Assembly: GCA_030841085.1 (NCBI GenBank)
Contig: JAVEDP010000001.1
Location: forward strand, 1-64,000
DNA length: 64,000 bases
From: Pyrinomonadaceae bacterium
GTDB taxonomy: Bacteria > Acidobacteriota > Blastocatellia > Pyrinomonadales > Pyrinomonadaceae
Direction of reading: 5' to 3'
The notes beneath the pieces were generated by a model. That model was given only the letters and a program-made list of their open reading frames with translations, did no database searches and was not told where the DNA came from. Below are positions 33,671 through 42,702 of the stretch, piece after piece. Position 1 is the first letter of the stretch, and every line of letters begins with the position of its first letter. The translations under genes were made by a program, and so were the position numbers.

Positions 33671-36136
33671 TTATGGATTCTCCCTAATAGCGTTGAAGAA
33701 TAAAGGATAAGTGGCGAGCGACTGGCCGCGGTATTGTGGTCGGAAGCCGAAAAGAATAATGCGGCCTTTGCCGATTGTAACTTCAACGAGTGCGGCTTTT
33801 CCCCGAATTCGATCGCCGCCTAATAACCAACCAGAGAGCAAAGGATTTTTGTTAGCGGGATAGCGAGCGATGATGCGCACGCTGGCCGGTGAGATCGCAG
33901 GCACCGTAATGGTCGTGTCGCGCTTCGCGCTCATTGCGGGCGATACAGCACCCCAGCGGGGCTGCCCCACCGTGGGCCCCGCACCGCCCGTGCTCACAGG
34001 AATTACTTCAAACACCGGCGAGTCTTCAACCCAGGCAATCGATTCTTTCGGCATGCTTGCGGCAATGGGATCGGAAGTATCCAACTCGATCTGCAAAATC
34101 GAACCCGGCACAAAAAACTCTTTTTCGGACCAACCGTCCGTCACATCGCGCAGCGGAAGTTTGAATTGCTCGATCGCAAAATCGGAGGCGCGATTGAAAC
34201 AAACCAACGTGCCGCCCTGCTCGACAAACTCGCGCAACGCCTTCACTCCAGCTTGTCCAAGGCCGCCCGTGTATTCGCGCGGCATAGTCCCGAGTTTGTG
34301 GCCCGTAAGAATTATTTCCGCAGCTTGGACGGTTGGCGAGGGCGATACCTGATCTGGAATCACAATCGATTTATATTTGTTGTTCAGATTGCCCGCTCGA
34401 ATCTCCTGGTCCTCCAGCGACGAGTATTTGTAATGTTGCTGGTCCAGGACCCAGCGAGTCCAACCTTCGTCTGTGGCAGCGACGTAGGATTTGTATAGCC
34501 CGAGCTTCTCCTCGATTTCGCCGAACCCGGTGCAACTGTTCATCCCGCCCTCTTTCGGCAAGCGGTAATGGAACGGTTGGCGAATCTGACGAACATTCAC
34601 TCCCATCAAAAGCGCCAGCGTATGCGCCGTTACGTCATAAGGCGAGACTGGGTGGCCCGAACCATCGCGCAAATCCGGATAGTGCTGGTTCTCAAGCAGC
34701 GCTTTTGCAAACGATCCATATGGTTGGTCCATGCGAATGACGGCGGTGCCTTGCGGGTACTTAGTTTCCGCCGCCATAAATGGCAAAGGGAAGTCAACGT
34801 CGACGCCTGCGCGATCCAATGCTTGAAGAAGATCAGATTGATGCCGGGACTCGGGAACGATGAATGCAAACAGCTCACCTTTCGCGCGCGGTGCCACGGC
34901 CGCTCTGCCAATCTCATAAAACCGGTGCAGCCACTCTTCACGATTCGCCGCTGCGTGGCCCAACAGCAGAAATGCCGCCGTGGTCATATAGTTTGTGATG
35001 TCGCGCAAGTGCCATTCAACGCCGCGCCAGAGTGGACCAAAAGTCGCCGACTCTTTTTTCGGATCGTAACCTTCGCCTTTTCGCAGTTGTTCAAACTTAA
35101 CTGAGACAGGCGTGGCAATTTTGCATGATGCGGTTTCTGAAAGGATGCGCACGCCGCCGTGGTAATGCGAATACGCGCGCGACGGTGACCAGGCATCATA
35201 AGTCGAATTGGTAGTGACGCCTTTGAAACCACGCAAGCGCATCTCGCGCGCCATGTAGTTTCCGAGTTCTGTATATCCCGCCACTATCTGTTTCGGCACA
35301 TTTGGCTCGACCGGCGGCATGTAAGGCGGCAGAAACATGCGCGAGCCGTATTCACCCTGTTGATGTATGTCGTGGACAATCTGCGGATGCCAGGCGTTAT
35401 GAATTTTCTCAACTGCAATCTGCGTCTCGACCTGGGTAAAGGCATACCAATCGCGGTTGTCATCATGGCCGGTGTACTTGTGATAAAGCTCGGGCGGATC
35501 GGTGCCTTCAAAAGGCGTGCCTAATGTTTTGTCGTACCAGTTCTTAACGATATCGACGCCGTCAGGATTCAGCGAGGGCACCAGCAAAATAATCGTGTTC
35601 TTCAGAATAGCTTGAATCTCCGGGTCATTAGAAGATGCCAGGCGGTGCGCGATGAGCATGCTGGAGAGATACGAACCCACCTCGGTCGAATGGATGCCGC
35701 AGGTGATGAGAACGATCGTCTTGGCGCGCGAAATCAGTTCAGCCGCTTTGCGATCGCGCGCGCCCACCGGGCCAAGTTGGCGCGGATCGGCCAGCAATTC
35801 CTGAATGTGCTTGTATTCGTCCAGCCGGGCCAGGTTCTCAGGCGCACTAATTGTCGCCATCACAAACGGCTGGTCCATGGTTGACTTGCCCAGTTCTTCA
35901 AACTTCACGCGATCGCTGCTTTTTGAGAGCGCTGCAAAATATTCGATCACCTGATTCCAACTCGCCAGTTTGCGATCGTCGCCCGGCATGAAGCCGAGAA
36001 CTTCATAAGGCGAGGGTATGTGTTGAGTCTGCGTAGCTCGAGCTGCGAGGGTTGGTTGGGTCCCGCCAGCATGGAACGAGACAAGGGAACTAATCGTCGC
36101 CAGTAAAAGCAGAAGGGCGAAAGACTTTATGCGCAT
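33671..36136 (-). CDS. Exported M14-family zinc carboxypeptidase-like protein
   Basis: 821 residues with an N-terminal signal peptide (MRIKSFALLLLLATISSLVS). The peptidase domain (about 40-400) carries the zinc motif ITCGIHSTEVGSYLSSMLIA (H-x2-E) and a later His in VHDIHQQGEYGSRMF, with LLVPSLNPDGVDIVKNWYDK between them. From about 400 to 800 comes a long C-terminal region with a class I glutamine-amidotransferase-like stretch (QAAEIILTGHKLGTMPREYT, GGLGQAGVKALREFVEQGGT), seen in other large M14 proteins of Acidobacteriota. The substrate is probably a peptide in the periplasm. An apparent REP remnant encodes residues near STGGAGPTVGQPRWGAVSPA (see 33918-33942). Confidence 0.88.
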   Translation of the reverse strand: MRIKSFALLLLLATISSLVSFHAGGTQPTLAARATQTQHIPSPYEVLGFMPGDDRKLASWNQVIEYFAALSKSSDRVKFEELGKSTMDQPFVMATISAPENLARLDEYKHIQELLADPRQLGPVGARDRKAAELISRAKTIVLITCGIHSTEVGSYLSSMLIAHRLASSNDPEIQAILKNTIILLVPSLNPDGVDIVKNWYDKTLGTPFEGTDPPELYHKYTGHDDNRDWYAFTQVETQIAVEKIHNAWHPQIVHDIHQQGEYGSRMFLPPYMPPVEPNVPKQIVAGYTELGNYMAREMRLRGFKGVTTNSTYDAWSPSRAYSHYHGGVRILSETASCKIATPVSVKFEQLRKGEGYDPKKESATFGPLWRGVEWHLRDITNYMTTAAFLLLGHAAANREEWLHRFYEIGRAAVAPRAKGELFAFIVPESRHQSDLLQALDRAGVDVDFPLPFMAAETKYPQGTAVIRMDQPYGSFAKALLENQHYPDLRDGSGHPVSPYDVTAHTLALLMGVNVRQIRQPFHYRLPKEGGMNSCTGFGEIEEKLGLYKSYVAATDEGWTRWVLDQQHYKYSSLEDQEIRAGNLNNKYKSIVIPDQVSPSPTVQAAEIILTGHKLGTMPREYTGGLGQAGVKALREFVEQGGTLVCFNRASDFAIEQFKLPLRDVTDGWSEKEFFVPGSILQIELDTSDPIAASMPKESIAWVEDSPVFEVIPVSTGGAGPTVGQPRWGAVSPAMSAKRDTTITVPAISPASVRIIARYPANKNPLLSGWLLGGDRIRGKAALVEVTIGKGRIILFGFRPQYRGQSLATYPLFFNAIRENP
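33918..33942. repeat. REP remnant inside the M14 peptidase coding region
   Basis: TCGCGCTTCGCGCTCATTGC followed by GGGCG matches the beginning of the REP copy at 33611-33635 with one mismatch. It is translated in frame on the minus strand as part of the segment SPAMSAKRD, next to a low-complexity GGAGPT stretch. It suggests insertion of a REP into the gene without breaking the reading frame. Confidence 0.65.
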
Positions 36137-36330
36137 CGGTTTTTTTGTGGCTGTCGGAAATGATTAGCGAACGCGCCGAGTGTAATCGAAAAAGATGGCG
36201 AATCTGTAGGCATCCGCAACAGTTCTAGCAACACAAAACTTGCCCAACGGGCCTTTAGCCGTGTAAAGTAGCGACGTTTTCAACCCCTACGCACTCCCCG
36301 TTTTACAAACTGAATCGGAGGTCACCTTGG

Positions 36331-38901
36331 ATGTCTTCTGAAAGCATTCCTGCGAATGAGTTCCCGGATAGAATTGGTTTCAAACCGGATAATCCTTATC
36401 TGGAAAATTTCCGACCATACATTCCTGCGGGCGTGCGCCTGCCCGAGTTGACGGCCCTGCCGCTGATCATCGGCACACTGTTGGGCATGGTCTTTGGCGC
36501 GTCTTCTCTCTACCTCGTTCTCAAAGTCGGACTAACAGTCAGCGCCTCGATTCCGGTTGCGGTGATCTCCATTACCATATTTCGCATGCTTTCAAAATTT
36601 GGTATGCGTGACGCGACGATTCTCGAGAATAACATTGTGCAGACGGCTGGGTCGGCGGGCGAGTCGATCGCCTTCGGCGTCGGCGTAACGATGCCGGCCA
36701 TCATGATTCTCGGATTCGATTTGGAATTTACGCGCGTGATGTTGGTGGCAATGCTCGGCGGATTGCTTGGCATTCTAATGATGATTCCACTGCGGCGCGC
36801 TTTGATCGTGGCCCAGCATGGTTATTTGAAGTATCCGGAAGGCACTGCCTGCGCTGAAGTTTTGAAAGCCGGCGCTTCCGACGAATCGCGCGCGGCTGCA
36901 GCCGCGGGCGCCGATCCAAACGCGCGCGCTGAAGTGTCCACGCAAACTGGAGCCAAGACGATTTTCGGCGGCTTGGGTATCGGGTTCCTTTACCAGGTGC
37001 TGATGACGGGACTCAAGGGATGGAAAGACGTGCCGGAAAAAGTTTTCGGCGCGCCGTTCAAAGCGGGTTCAGTTTCGGCCGAAATCTCGCCGGCGCTGCT
37101 GGGCGTTGGTTACATCATTGGCCCACGCATCGCTTCCATCATGTGCGCTGGCGGTGTGTTGGCGTATCTGGTTCTGATTCCGGCGATCAAGTTTTTTGGT
37201 GAAGGCATGACGACTGTGCTGCCTCCCGGAACAGTGCCGATTAGCGAAATGAGTCCCGGTCAGATTCGCGGCGCCTACGTGCTTTACATCGGCGCGGGCG
37301 CAGTCGCGGCCGGCGGCATCATCAGCCTGTTTCGTTCGCTGCCGACAATCTGGCATGGCCTAAAAGGCGGGTTGGCAGATCTGCGTGGAGGTCAGGCTGC
37401 AACTGCGAATGCGCCGCGCACCGATCAGGATATTTCGATGAAGTTTGTTGTCGGCGGCATCATCGCTTTGATCGGAATGATTATGGCGTTCCCGCAATTG
37501 GGTCTGCAGGTGAATATTTTTGTCGCCTTCCTGGGCGCCGTTTTGATCATTGCATTCGGTTTCCTCTTCGTCACTGTCTCGTCTCGCTTAACTGGAGAAA
37601 TCGGCTCTTCATCAAATCCGATTTCGGGCATGACGGTAGCGACCTTGCTGCTCACGTGCTTGATATTTTTGATCATCGGCTGGACTGGTCCAACCTACTA
37701 CATCACGGCACTTTCGATCGGCGGCATCGTGTGCATCGCTTCTTCAAACGGCGGCACCACATCGCAGGATCTGAAGACTGGATTCCTGGTCGGCTCAACT
37801 CCGCGGCTACAGCAGATAGCAATCCTGGTTGGCGCGTTTGCTTCCGCGTTGGTTCTTGGCCCCATTCTTTTACTACTCAACGATTCCGCTACCGTCTATG
37901 TGCCGCGCGTCAGTTTTGAACCGGCGACCAGCAACGTCGTCATCGATCCGACTAAAGCGGGATCCTTGCCGGCTTATACCGACGAACTCAAACCGACTAC
38001 GCCTGGCAACTACCGGGTGTTGAAAAATGAAGCAGGGACAAGCGCCGTGGCAGGTCTGGATCCAGGCGAATACCTGGTGGATGGTTCAGGGAAAGTTGTT
38101 TACAAAGTTGAAGAGAATTTTCCGGCCACGCTAAAAATCGATCCATCGCAAGCAGGCGCACCCGAAAAGTTGAAGGGACCTCAAGCGAACTCGGATGCAA
38201 ACAGCTATCACCCTTACCACAAGACAGACACGACCGGTGGACCAGCCGGACGTTACCTGGTTAACGACCAGGGCGTTCCTGTTTATCTCTCGGATCCCGG
38301 CATCAACGGTATTCACAAAGTAAGGCCCGACGGTTCGGCAGTGACAAAGTACGACGCGCCCAAGGCGACCTTGATGTCCTACATCATTAAGGGAATTCTG
38401 AATCGGCAGTTGCCCTGGGGACTGGTGCTGTTGGGCGTGATGATTGCCATCGTGCTTGAGATGAGCGGCATTCCTTCGCTGGCGTTCGCGGTCGGCGTTT
38501 ACCTGCCGCTTTCTTCGTCGAGCCCGATTTTTATCGGTGGCATGATTCGCTGGGGCGTTGACAAATACCTGCGCAAGAAACTGCACCATAAACAGTTAAC
38601 GGAAGACGAGCTGGTCGCGGAGACGGACAAGAGTCCGGGTGTGCTGATGGCCTCGGGTTATATCGCCGGTGGCGCGTTGGCAGCGATCGTAATCGCGATC
38701 CTTCAGGGCGTGCCGAGACCGGCGCTCGCAAACTTTAACAAGTCGGTAGAAGACTGGGCCACGCTTCACAATCCGCTTTTCGGCGGCCCCAATGCCGACC
38801 TGTTGTCGATGATTCCGTTCGTGATCCTGATGCTGCTGCTTTATCTCGTGGGGCGTGAGGTCCTGTTGACAACCCGTCCGGAGGCAGTGAAGCGACGTTA
38901 G
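36331..38901 (+). CDS. OPT-family oligopeptide transporter with inserted soluble domain
   Basis: 856 residues. The N-terminus leads into many helices: ALPLIIGTLLGMVFGASSLY, then LVLKVGLTVSASIPVAVISI, with TILENNIVQTAGSAGESIAF, the typical OPT signature, and LKYPEGTACAEVLKAG. The helical core resumes at KATLMSYIIKGILNRQLPWG. Between them (about 520-680) is a predicted extracytoplasmic insert with three imperfect repeats of the form G-x-Y-x-V: GNYRVLKNEAG, GEYLVDGSGKVVY and GRYLVNDQGVPVY. Transporters of this family take up oligopeptides or metal chelates by proton symport. It lies divergent from the M14 carboxypeptidase, suggesting a peptide-use pair. Confidence 0.92.
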   Translation: MSSESIPANEFPDRIGFKPDNPYLENFRPYIPAGVRLPELTALPLIIGTLLGMVFGASSLYLVLKVGLTVSASIPVAVISITIFRMLSKFGMRDATILENNIVQTAGSAGESIAFGVGVTMPAIMILGFDLEFTRVMLVAMLGGLLGILMMIPLRRALIVAQHGYLKYPEGTACAEVLKAGASDESRAAAAAGADPNARAEVSTQTGAKTIFGGLGIGFLYQVLMTGLKGWKDVPEKVFGAPFKAGSVSAEISPALLGVGYIIGPRIASIMCAGGVLAYLVLIPAIKFFGEGMTTVLPPGTVPISEMSPGQIRGAYVLYIGAGAVAAGGIISLFRSLPTIWHGLKGGLADLRGGQAATANAPRTDQDISMKFVVGGIIALIGMIMAFPQLGLQVNIFVAFLGAVLIIAFGFLFVTVSSRLTGEIGSSSNPISGMTVATLLLTCLIFLIIGWTGPTYYITALSIGGIVCIASSNGGTTSQDLKTGFLVGSTPRLQQIAILVGAFASALVLGPILLLLNDSATVYVPRVSFEPATSNVVIDPTKAGSLPAYTDELKPTTPGNYRVLKNEAGTSAVAGLDPGEYLVDGSGKVVYKVEENFPATLKIDPSQAGAPEKLKGPQANSDANSYHPYHKTDTTGGPAGRYLVNDQGVPVYLSDPGINGIHKVRPDGSAVTKYDAPKATLMSYIIKGILNRQLPWGLVLLGVMIAIVLEMSGIPSLAFAVGVYLPLSSSSPIFIGGMIRWGVDKYLRKKLHHKQLTEDELVAETDKSPGVLMASGYIAGGALAAIVIAILQGVPRPALANFNKSVEDWATLHNPLFGGPNADLLSMIPFVILMLLLYLVGREVLLTTRPEAVKRR

Positions 38902-38936
38902 TTCTCACAGCTTTCGTTTTATAGTTTATACTTTTC

Positions 38937-38966
38937 AGGCGCGCTGCTTAGTACGGGGCGCGCCTT
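38937..38966. terminator. GC-rich hairpin after the OPT gene
   Basis: AGGCGCGC (38939 region) pairs with GCGCGCCT near 38964 across about 13 bases. There is no T run behind it, so it could be a weak terminator or simply separate the two genes. Confidence 0.4.
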
Positions 38967-38991
38967 AAGTTTGAGCAAAAGGATTTTACTG

Positions 38992-39777
38992 ATGCGCGCT
39001 CCAGTCACAAATTCTCGCTCGTTTCAAAGCGTCGTCCTCGTAGTCTTGTTAATGTTTTCGTCGGCTGGCCTGGTTGTGTCGCAGCAGCCGCAGCGATCAC
39101 CTTCGGATACCGTGCGCGAGTTTTATAAGGCAATGCGCGAGAAGAGATTTCGCGAGGCTTTTGACTTGTCGATATACAAAGCTGCGATCGACGGTTTGAA
39201 ACCTCAGGAGTTTGATGACCTGCGTCCGGACTTTGACAAGGTAGCGTTGGCGGTGAGTGAGAAAATGCCAACCGACCCAAAAATTACGGGCGAGCAAATA
39301 AGTGGAGACGATGCCACCGTTTTTATCAAAATACTGGATGCGGAAGGCAAGGAAGAACTGGAACCGACTACGCTTATTAGACTCAATGGCGGCTGGGTGG
39401 TAGGGGATCGGGACAACTTACAACTCGTGAAGAAAGCCGGCAAAGATTTCTTCTTTGATGCGCGTATTAATGCTCACCATAGTGACGTGCAAGACATGCT
39501 GACGCGCATCTCGCTGGCCCAGCTTGTCTACAGTCAACAGCACAACGGCTTGTTTGCCGATCTGACCACATTGATAGCCGCCGGCCTGTTGCCTAAAGAT
39601 CTGGAAGGCGTTGAGTCAACCGGCTACCGTTTTCACGTCAACAGCCTTGACGCCGGAAAGAGCTGGAACGCAGGCGCCGAGCCGGCGCAATACGGTCGCA
39701 GCGGGAAGCTTTCGTTTTACATGGATGCTGCCGGCGTGCGCAGCGGCGACAAAAATGGCAAGCCATTGACGCCTTAG
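38992..39777 (+). CDS. Exported protein with pilin-like C-terminal segment, function unknown
   Basis: 261 residues from the ATG at 38992, chosen because AAAGGA lies nine bases upstream; a TTG at 38971 is also in frame. Signal peptide VVLVVLLMFSSAGLVVSQ. The N-terminal domain (about 35-150) resembles DUF4878/NTF2-like lipoproteins: SPSDTVREFYKAMREKRFRE, ... PTTLIRLNGGWVVGDRDNL. The C-terminal 95 residues (MLTRISLAQLVYSQQHNGLF, GYRFHVNS, KLSFYMDAAGVRSGDKNGKP) look like the globular part of type IV pilin-like proteins of this group but lack the pilin N-terminal helix. No function assigned. Confidence 0.7.
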   Translation: MRAPVTNSRSFQSVVLVVLLMFSSAGLVVSQQPQRSPSDTVREFYKAMREKRFREAFDLSIYKAAIDGLKPQEFDDLRPDFDKVALAVSEKMPTDPKITGEQISGDDATVFIKILDAEGKEELEPTTLIRLNGGWVVGDRDNLQLVKKAGKDFFFDARINAHHSDVQDMLTRISLAQLVYSQQHNGLFADLTTLIAAGLLPKDLEGVESTGYRFHVNSLDAGKSWNAGAEPAQYGRSGKLSFYMDAAGVRSGDKNGKPLTP

Positions 39778-40060
39778 GAAGGCTATACCGTCGCGCGAAA
39801 GTTGTTGCTTACCTTAGTTTTCCCTTCAAAGCGCCTGTCTTAATGACGCTTTTGAAGTTTCTATTGCTTCCCACCTGCAGGGTGCCTAGAATGGACCTGC
39901 GATTTTTCCCGACCCTGCTCCCTGATTTGCCCTTCCTCTAACAGCGGCACTGTTATTTCCGCAACCGAGTTTCGCGCAGAGGTGTCTTGACAGACCACCC
40001 CCTTGCTATTCACGAATTGTTTGTTGCCATCGAATCAGCAGAATTGAAAGACGCAAAGAA

Positions 40061-40486
40061 ATGCCGGAACTAGCACGATCCCTGGTTTCCCACTTGCGAC
40101 GGTTTGTCGGAGACCGGCGCCGTGCGAAGCGCCAGAAGGCACGACTGCCTTTTACTCTTTCACTTGCGGGTGCGGCAATCAAACTTAATGGAGCTCGGCA
40201 GAGTGCGGCGCTGAAAGGCCATACGCTGGACGTCAGCGTCGATGGGATTGCGCTGATTGTGCCCGGCATAATCCTCGGCGAACATCATCTAGTGGGAGAA
40301 AATCGCAAACTAACCGTAAAGCTGGAACTGCCCGAAGGAGTGATCGAGATGAAAGTCGTGCCTATCCGTTATGAAAGTCTTGAGGAACACGAAACGGAAA
40401 CGGGTTACTTGATCGGCGCGAAGATCGTTGAGATGAGTGAAACTGATCGCGAGCGGTTCACGCAGTACGTGACTGGATTAACATGA
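40061..40486 (+). CDS. PilZ-domain protein
   Basis: 141 residues. RRRAKRQKARLPFTLSLAGA gives the basic Arg-rich switch region at the start (RxxxR), then GHTLDVSVDGIALIVPGIIL carries the D/NxSxxG motif as DVSVDG, followed by beta-strands LTVKLELPEGVIEMKVVPIR and YLIGAKIVEMSETDRERF. These are the c-di-GMP-binding features of PilZ. The partner protein is unknown. The start is uncertain because several Met/Leu codons precede the domain. The 280 bases before it (39778-40060) hold no recognisable feature. Confidence 0.82.
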   Translation: MPELARSLVSHLRRFVGDRRRAKRQKARLPFTLSLAGAAIKLNGARQSAALKGHTLDVSVDGIALIVPGIILGEHHLVGENRKLTVKLELPEGVIEMKVVPIRYESLEEHETETGYLIGAKIVEMSETDRERFTQYVTGLT

Positions 40487-40550
40487 CTTCATACTTCTTC
40501 GTAGTCGTGCGATCTTCCTGATCGTTTGCCTGGTCCATCCTTGTTCAGCA

Positions 40551-41189
40551 TCAGACAAACTCAAGCCGCCCGAACGCTTCCGGAACATGGAAGTTAGGTT
40601 GCGACGTTCCGGTCGGTTGCCAGGCGAGGTAGCGCTCATCGCCCAGTCCGACGCAACGAAAAAGATTTGCACGCCAGACATCGCCCACTTGCGGCCGCGG
40701 CAGTGATTCACTCCATGGCAAGCGCATGCCGATCATAATCTCCTCACCAGCCACTCGCGCTGCCGCTGTCATGCCTGAATTAAAATCCCAATCCGTATGG
40801 CGCACGCCCCCAATAAACTCAATAACCAGGTCGAGCCATTCGCCGGTTGGTGCAACTTCGAATTCCAGATAACGATTTGGCTGGGCTGAATCGGGCGCAA
40901 CAAAAAACTCACAAACATCTCTTTCCCAAAGACCGATCGTTTTCTTTTCCAGTTGACGAAAATCATTAATTAGCAACGGTTCGGTTTGTTTGCATTCGAA
41001 GCGCACTGTTAACGCCTCGGCGGACCAGATGATGCGCGCTTCAGCATGGCGTGAGGGCGGCGCATCTGCGCCGGACCAATACCGATGAATGATAGCGGGC
41101 TGAGCGATTGCCCAGGCCGGATGCTCGAAACCTGCAACAGAAACGTCGGTTTCTGTAAATGGCGCAACTATCGTCGAGCGGTCGTGCAT
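40551..41189 (-). CDS. CBM9/DOMON-like beta-sandwich protein
   Basis: 212 residues from the ATG at 41189, which overlaps the stop of the SDR gene as TAATG and so is likely translated by coupling; a longer frame beginning at 41210 is less likely. The sequence matches carbohydrate-binding family 9-like proteins: ARIIWSAEALTVRFECKQTE, LWERDVCEFFVAPDSAQPNR, YLEFEVAPTGEWLDLVIEF and VWRANLFRCVG. The ligand could be a sugar or heme. It lacks a signal peptide from this start, so location is uncertain. Confidence 0.72.
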   Translation of the reverse strand: MHDRSTIVAPFTETDVSVAGFEHPAWAIAQPAIIHRYWSGADAPPSRHAEARIIWSAEALTVRFECKQTEPLLINDFRQLEKKTIGLWERDVCEFFVAPDSAQPNRYLEFEVAPTGEWLDLVIEFIGGVRHTDWDFNSGMTAAARVAGEEIMIGMRLPWSESLPRPQVGDVWRANLFRCVGLGDERYLAWQPTGTSQPNFHVPEAFGRLEFV

Positions 41190-41980
41190 TACAAAAGGCT
41201 CCGCACCCAACCGCCATCGACCTGCAGCGTAACGCCGGTTATGTAGGACGCGCGCTCGGAAGCAAGAAACGCCACCGCCGCGCCAATCTCTTCCGGACTA
41301 GCCAGCCGGCGCATCGGCACTTGCGCCGCCCACATGCCAATCATCTCTTCTTTTGGCGTGCCCGTTGCCACGGCGCGAGCTGTTGCTAATTCCTCTTGTC
41401 GCTCGGTTAACGTGTAGCCGGGAGCGACGTTATTTACCGTGACATTGTCCGCTGCGACTTCGGTCGAAACTGTTTTGGCCCATCCCGTCAAACCAGCGCG
41501 TACCGTATTCGATAACAACAAGCCGTCGATGGGCTGCTTTACGGAAACTGAAGTTATGTTTACGATGCGGCCCCACTGCTGCACTCGCATGCCGGGCAGA
41601 ACTAGTTTCGCCAGACGAATTGCTGACAGCGCATTTAACTCAAATGCTTTGCGAAACATTTCGAGATCCGTATCGGCGAAAGTTGTGGAAGGTGGGCCAC
41701 CGGCGTTGTTTACCAAAATGTCGACTCGACCGGCGCGTTCGAGTGCGAGATTAACAAAACGTTCTACCGATTCGTTGTCGGTAACGTCGGCGCCAATGCC
41801 CGCCACGGCTGCGCCGGTTTCGTCATGAAGTTTTTGCGCGGCCTCGCTTGCGCGTGTTTCGTCACGGGAGCACAGGAAAACACGCGCGCCCTCTTTGGCG
41901 AGTTCCCGCGCGGCTGCGAAACCGATCCCTTTGCTGGCGGCGGCAACCAGTGCCACGCGATCTTTTATTCCTAAGTCCAT
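41189..41980 (-). CDS. SDR-family oxidoreductase lacking the YxxxK motif
   Basis: 263 residues with Rossmann features: VALVAAASKGIGFAAARELA (TGxxxGxG equivalent), the cofactor Asp region GADVTD, NNAGGPPSTTF and IVNITSVSVKQPIDGLLLSN. C-terminal YITGVTLQVDGGWVRSLL is family-typical. The catalytic Tyr and Lys are replaced: the segment is SNTVRAGLTGWAK where YxxxK would be SxxxR. Similar SDRs with S/N in this position form a recognisable subgroup, but the reaction is unknown. The downstream gene starts on its stop codon. Confidence 0.85.
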   Translation of the reverse strand: MDLGIKDRVALVAAASKGIGFAAARELAKEGARVFLCSRDETRASEAAQKLHDETGAAVAGIGADVTDNESVERFVNLALERAGRVDILVNNAGGPPSTTFADTDLEMFRKAFELNALSAIRLAKLVLPGMRVQQWGRIVNITSVSVKQPIDGLLLSNTVRAGLTGWAKTVSTEVAADNVTVNNVAPGYTLTERQEELATARAVATGTPKEEMIGMWAAQVPMRRLASPEEIGAAVAFLASERASYITGVTLQVDGGWVRSLL

Positions 41981-42020
41981 GATTCTCTCCCTGTTGGAGA
42001 CTGCCGGAATAGCTCAAGCA

Positions 42021-42085
42021 GTTCCGAGTCCAAGCTTTAGCTTGTCTTTGGTGCAAATGAGCAACCTAAAGGTTGGACTCTGAAC
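42021..42085. repeat. Short inverted repeat (GAGTCCAAGC family)
   Basis: Arms 42021-42043 (GTTCCGAGTCCAAGCTTTAG...) and 42063-42085 (...AAAGGTTGGACTCTGAAC). Same family as 11290-11355. It lies between the SDR and SLOG-like genes. Confidence 0.65.
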
Positions 42086-42111
42086 TATGATCGAGCTACT
42101 CGACAGTTCCG

Positions 42112-42654
42112 CTAACTAGTAAAACTTTCCAAACAAGCATCCAGCAGTTTTTCCGGATCGTCATCCTGAAAAATGCGCGCGCCGGTATCTTTTGAGAACT
42201 TTTGCACGAGATAATCGGCCGCATCCGCAACGCCGCCGGTCCCGCTGAGACAGCCGATGACTTTGCCTTCATCGTGGGCAATCGTGAATTCGTTTAGCGA
42301 ACCCATGGCGCCGGCAATGAACAATACGATGTCGCACGATCTTACCAGCACAACATTACGACCCTTCAAACCAAACCCGGTGTAGACAATAAGATCGCAA
42401 GCATCGAGCGGTAGTTTGTACTTTTCAACATGCGCTTTACTATTCTCGGCCGGCGAGACGCCTACATGAAAAACGCCGGCATCATGCGATGCTTTGCCGA
42501 CGACATAAACGATGCCGCTGGTCGCGCCGGTCAAAAGCATTAGTTGGCGCGACGCAATTGCCTGCGCCAAGGCTTGCGCTTTTTCTACCAACGCGCCTTT
42601 CGTATCCGGCGAAGCATCGCCCGCCGAGCCCATCACTCCGACTTTTATCTTCAT
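42112..42654 (-). CDS. SLOG/LOG-like Rossmann protein
   Basis: 180 residues: KIKVGVMGSAGDASPDTKGA, then LMLLTGATSGIVYVVGKASH, NVVLVRSCDIVLFIAGAMGS and LNEFTIAHDEGKVIGCLSGT. This is the SLOG superfamily pattern (LOG lysine decarboxylase-like, MoCo carrier protein, DprA/Smf), with the GAMGSLNEF segment in place of the LOG motif GGxGTxxE. The role may be nucleotide or cofactor binding; no more can be said. It follows the MFS exporter gene on the same strand. Confidence 0.75.
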   Translation of the reverse strand: MKIKVGVMGSAGDASPDTKGALVEKAQALAQAIASRQLMLLTGATSGIVYVVGKASHDAGVFHVGVSPAENSKAHVEKYKLPLDACDLIVYTGFGLKGRNVVLVRSCDIVLFIAGAMGSLNEFTIAHDEGKVIGCLSGTGGVADAADYLVQKFSKDTGARIFQDDDPEKLLDACLESFTS

Positions 42655-42702
42655 GTCTTTTCGCAGTGCGGCGGCTTGACACCGCTTTTCTTCATCTTGC
42701 CT

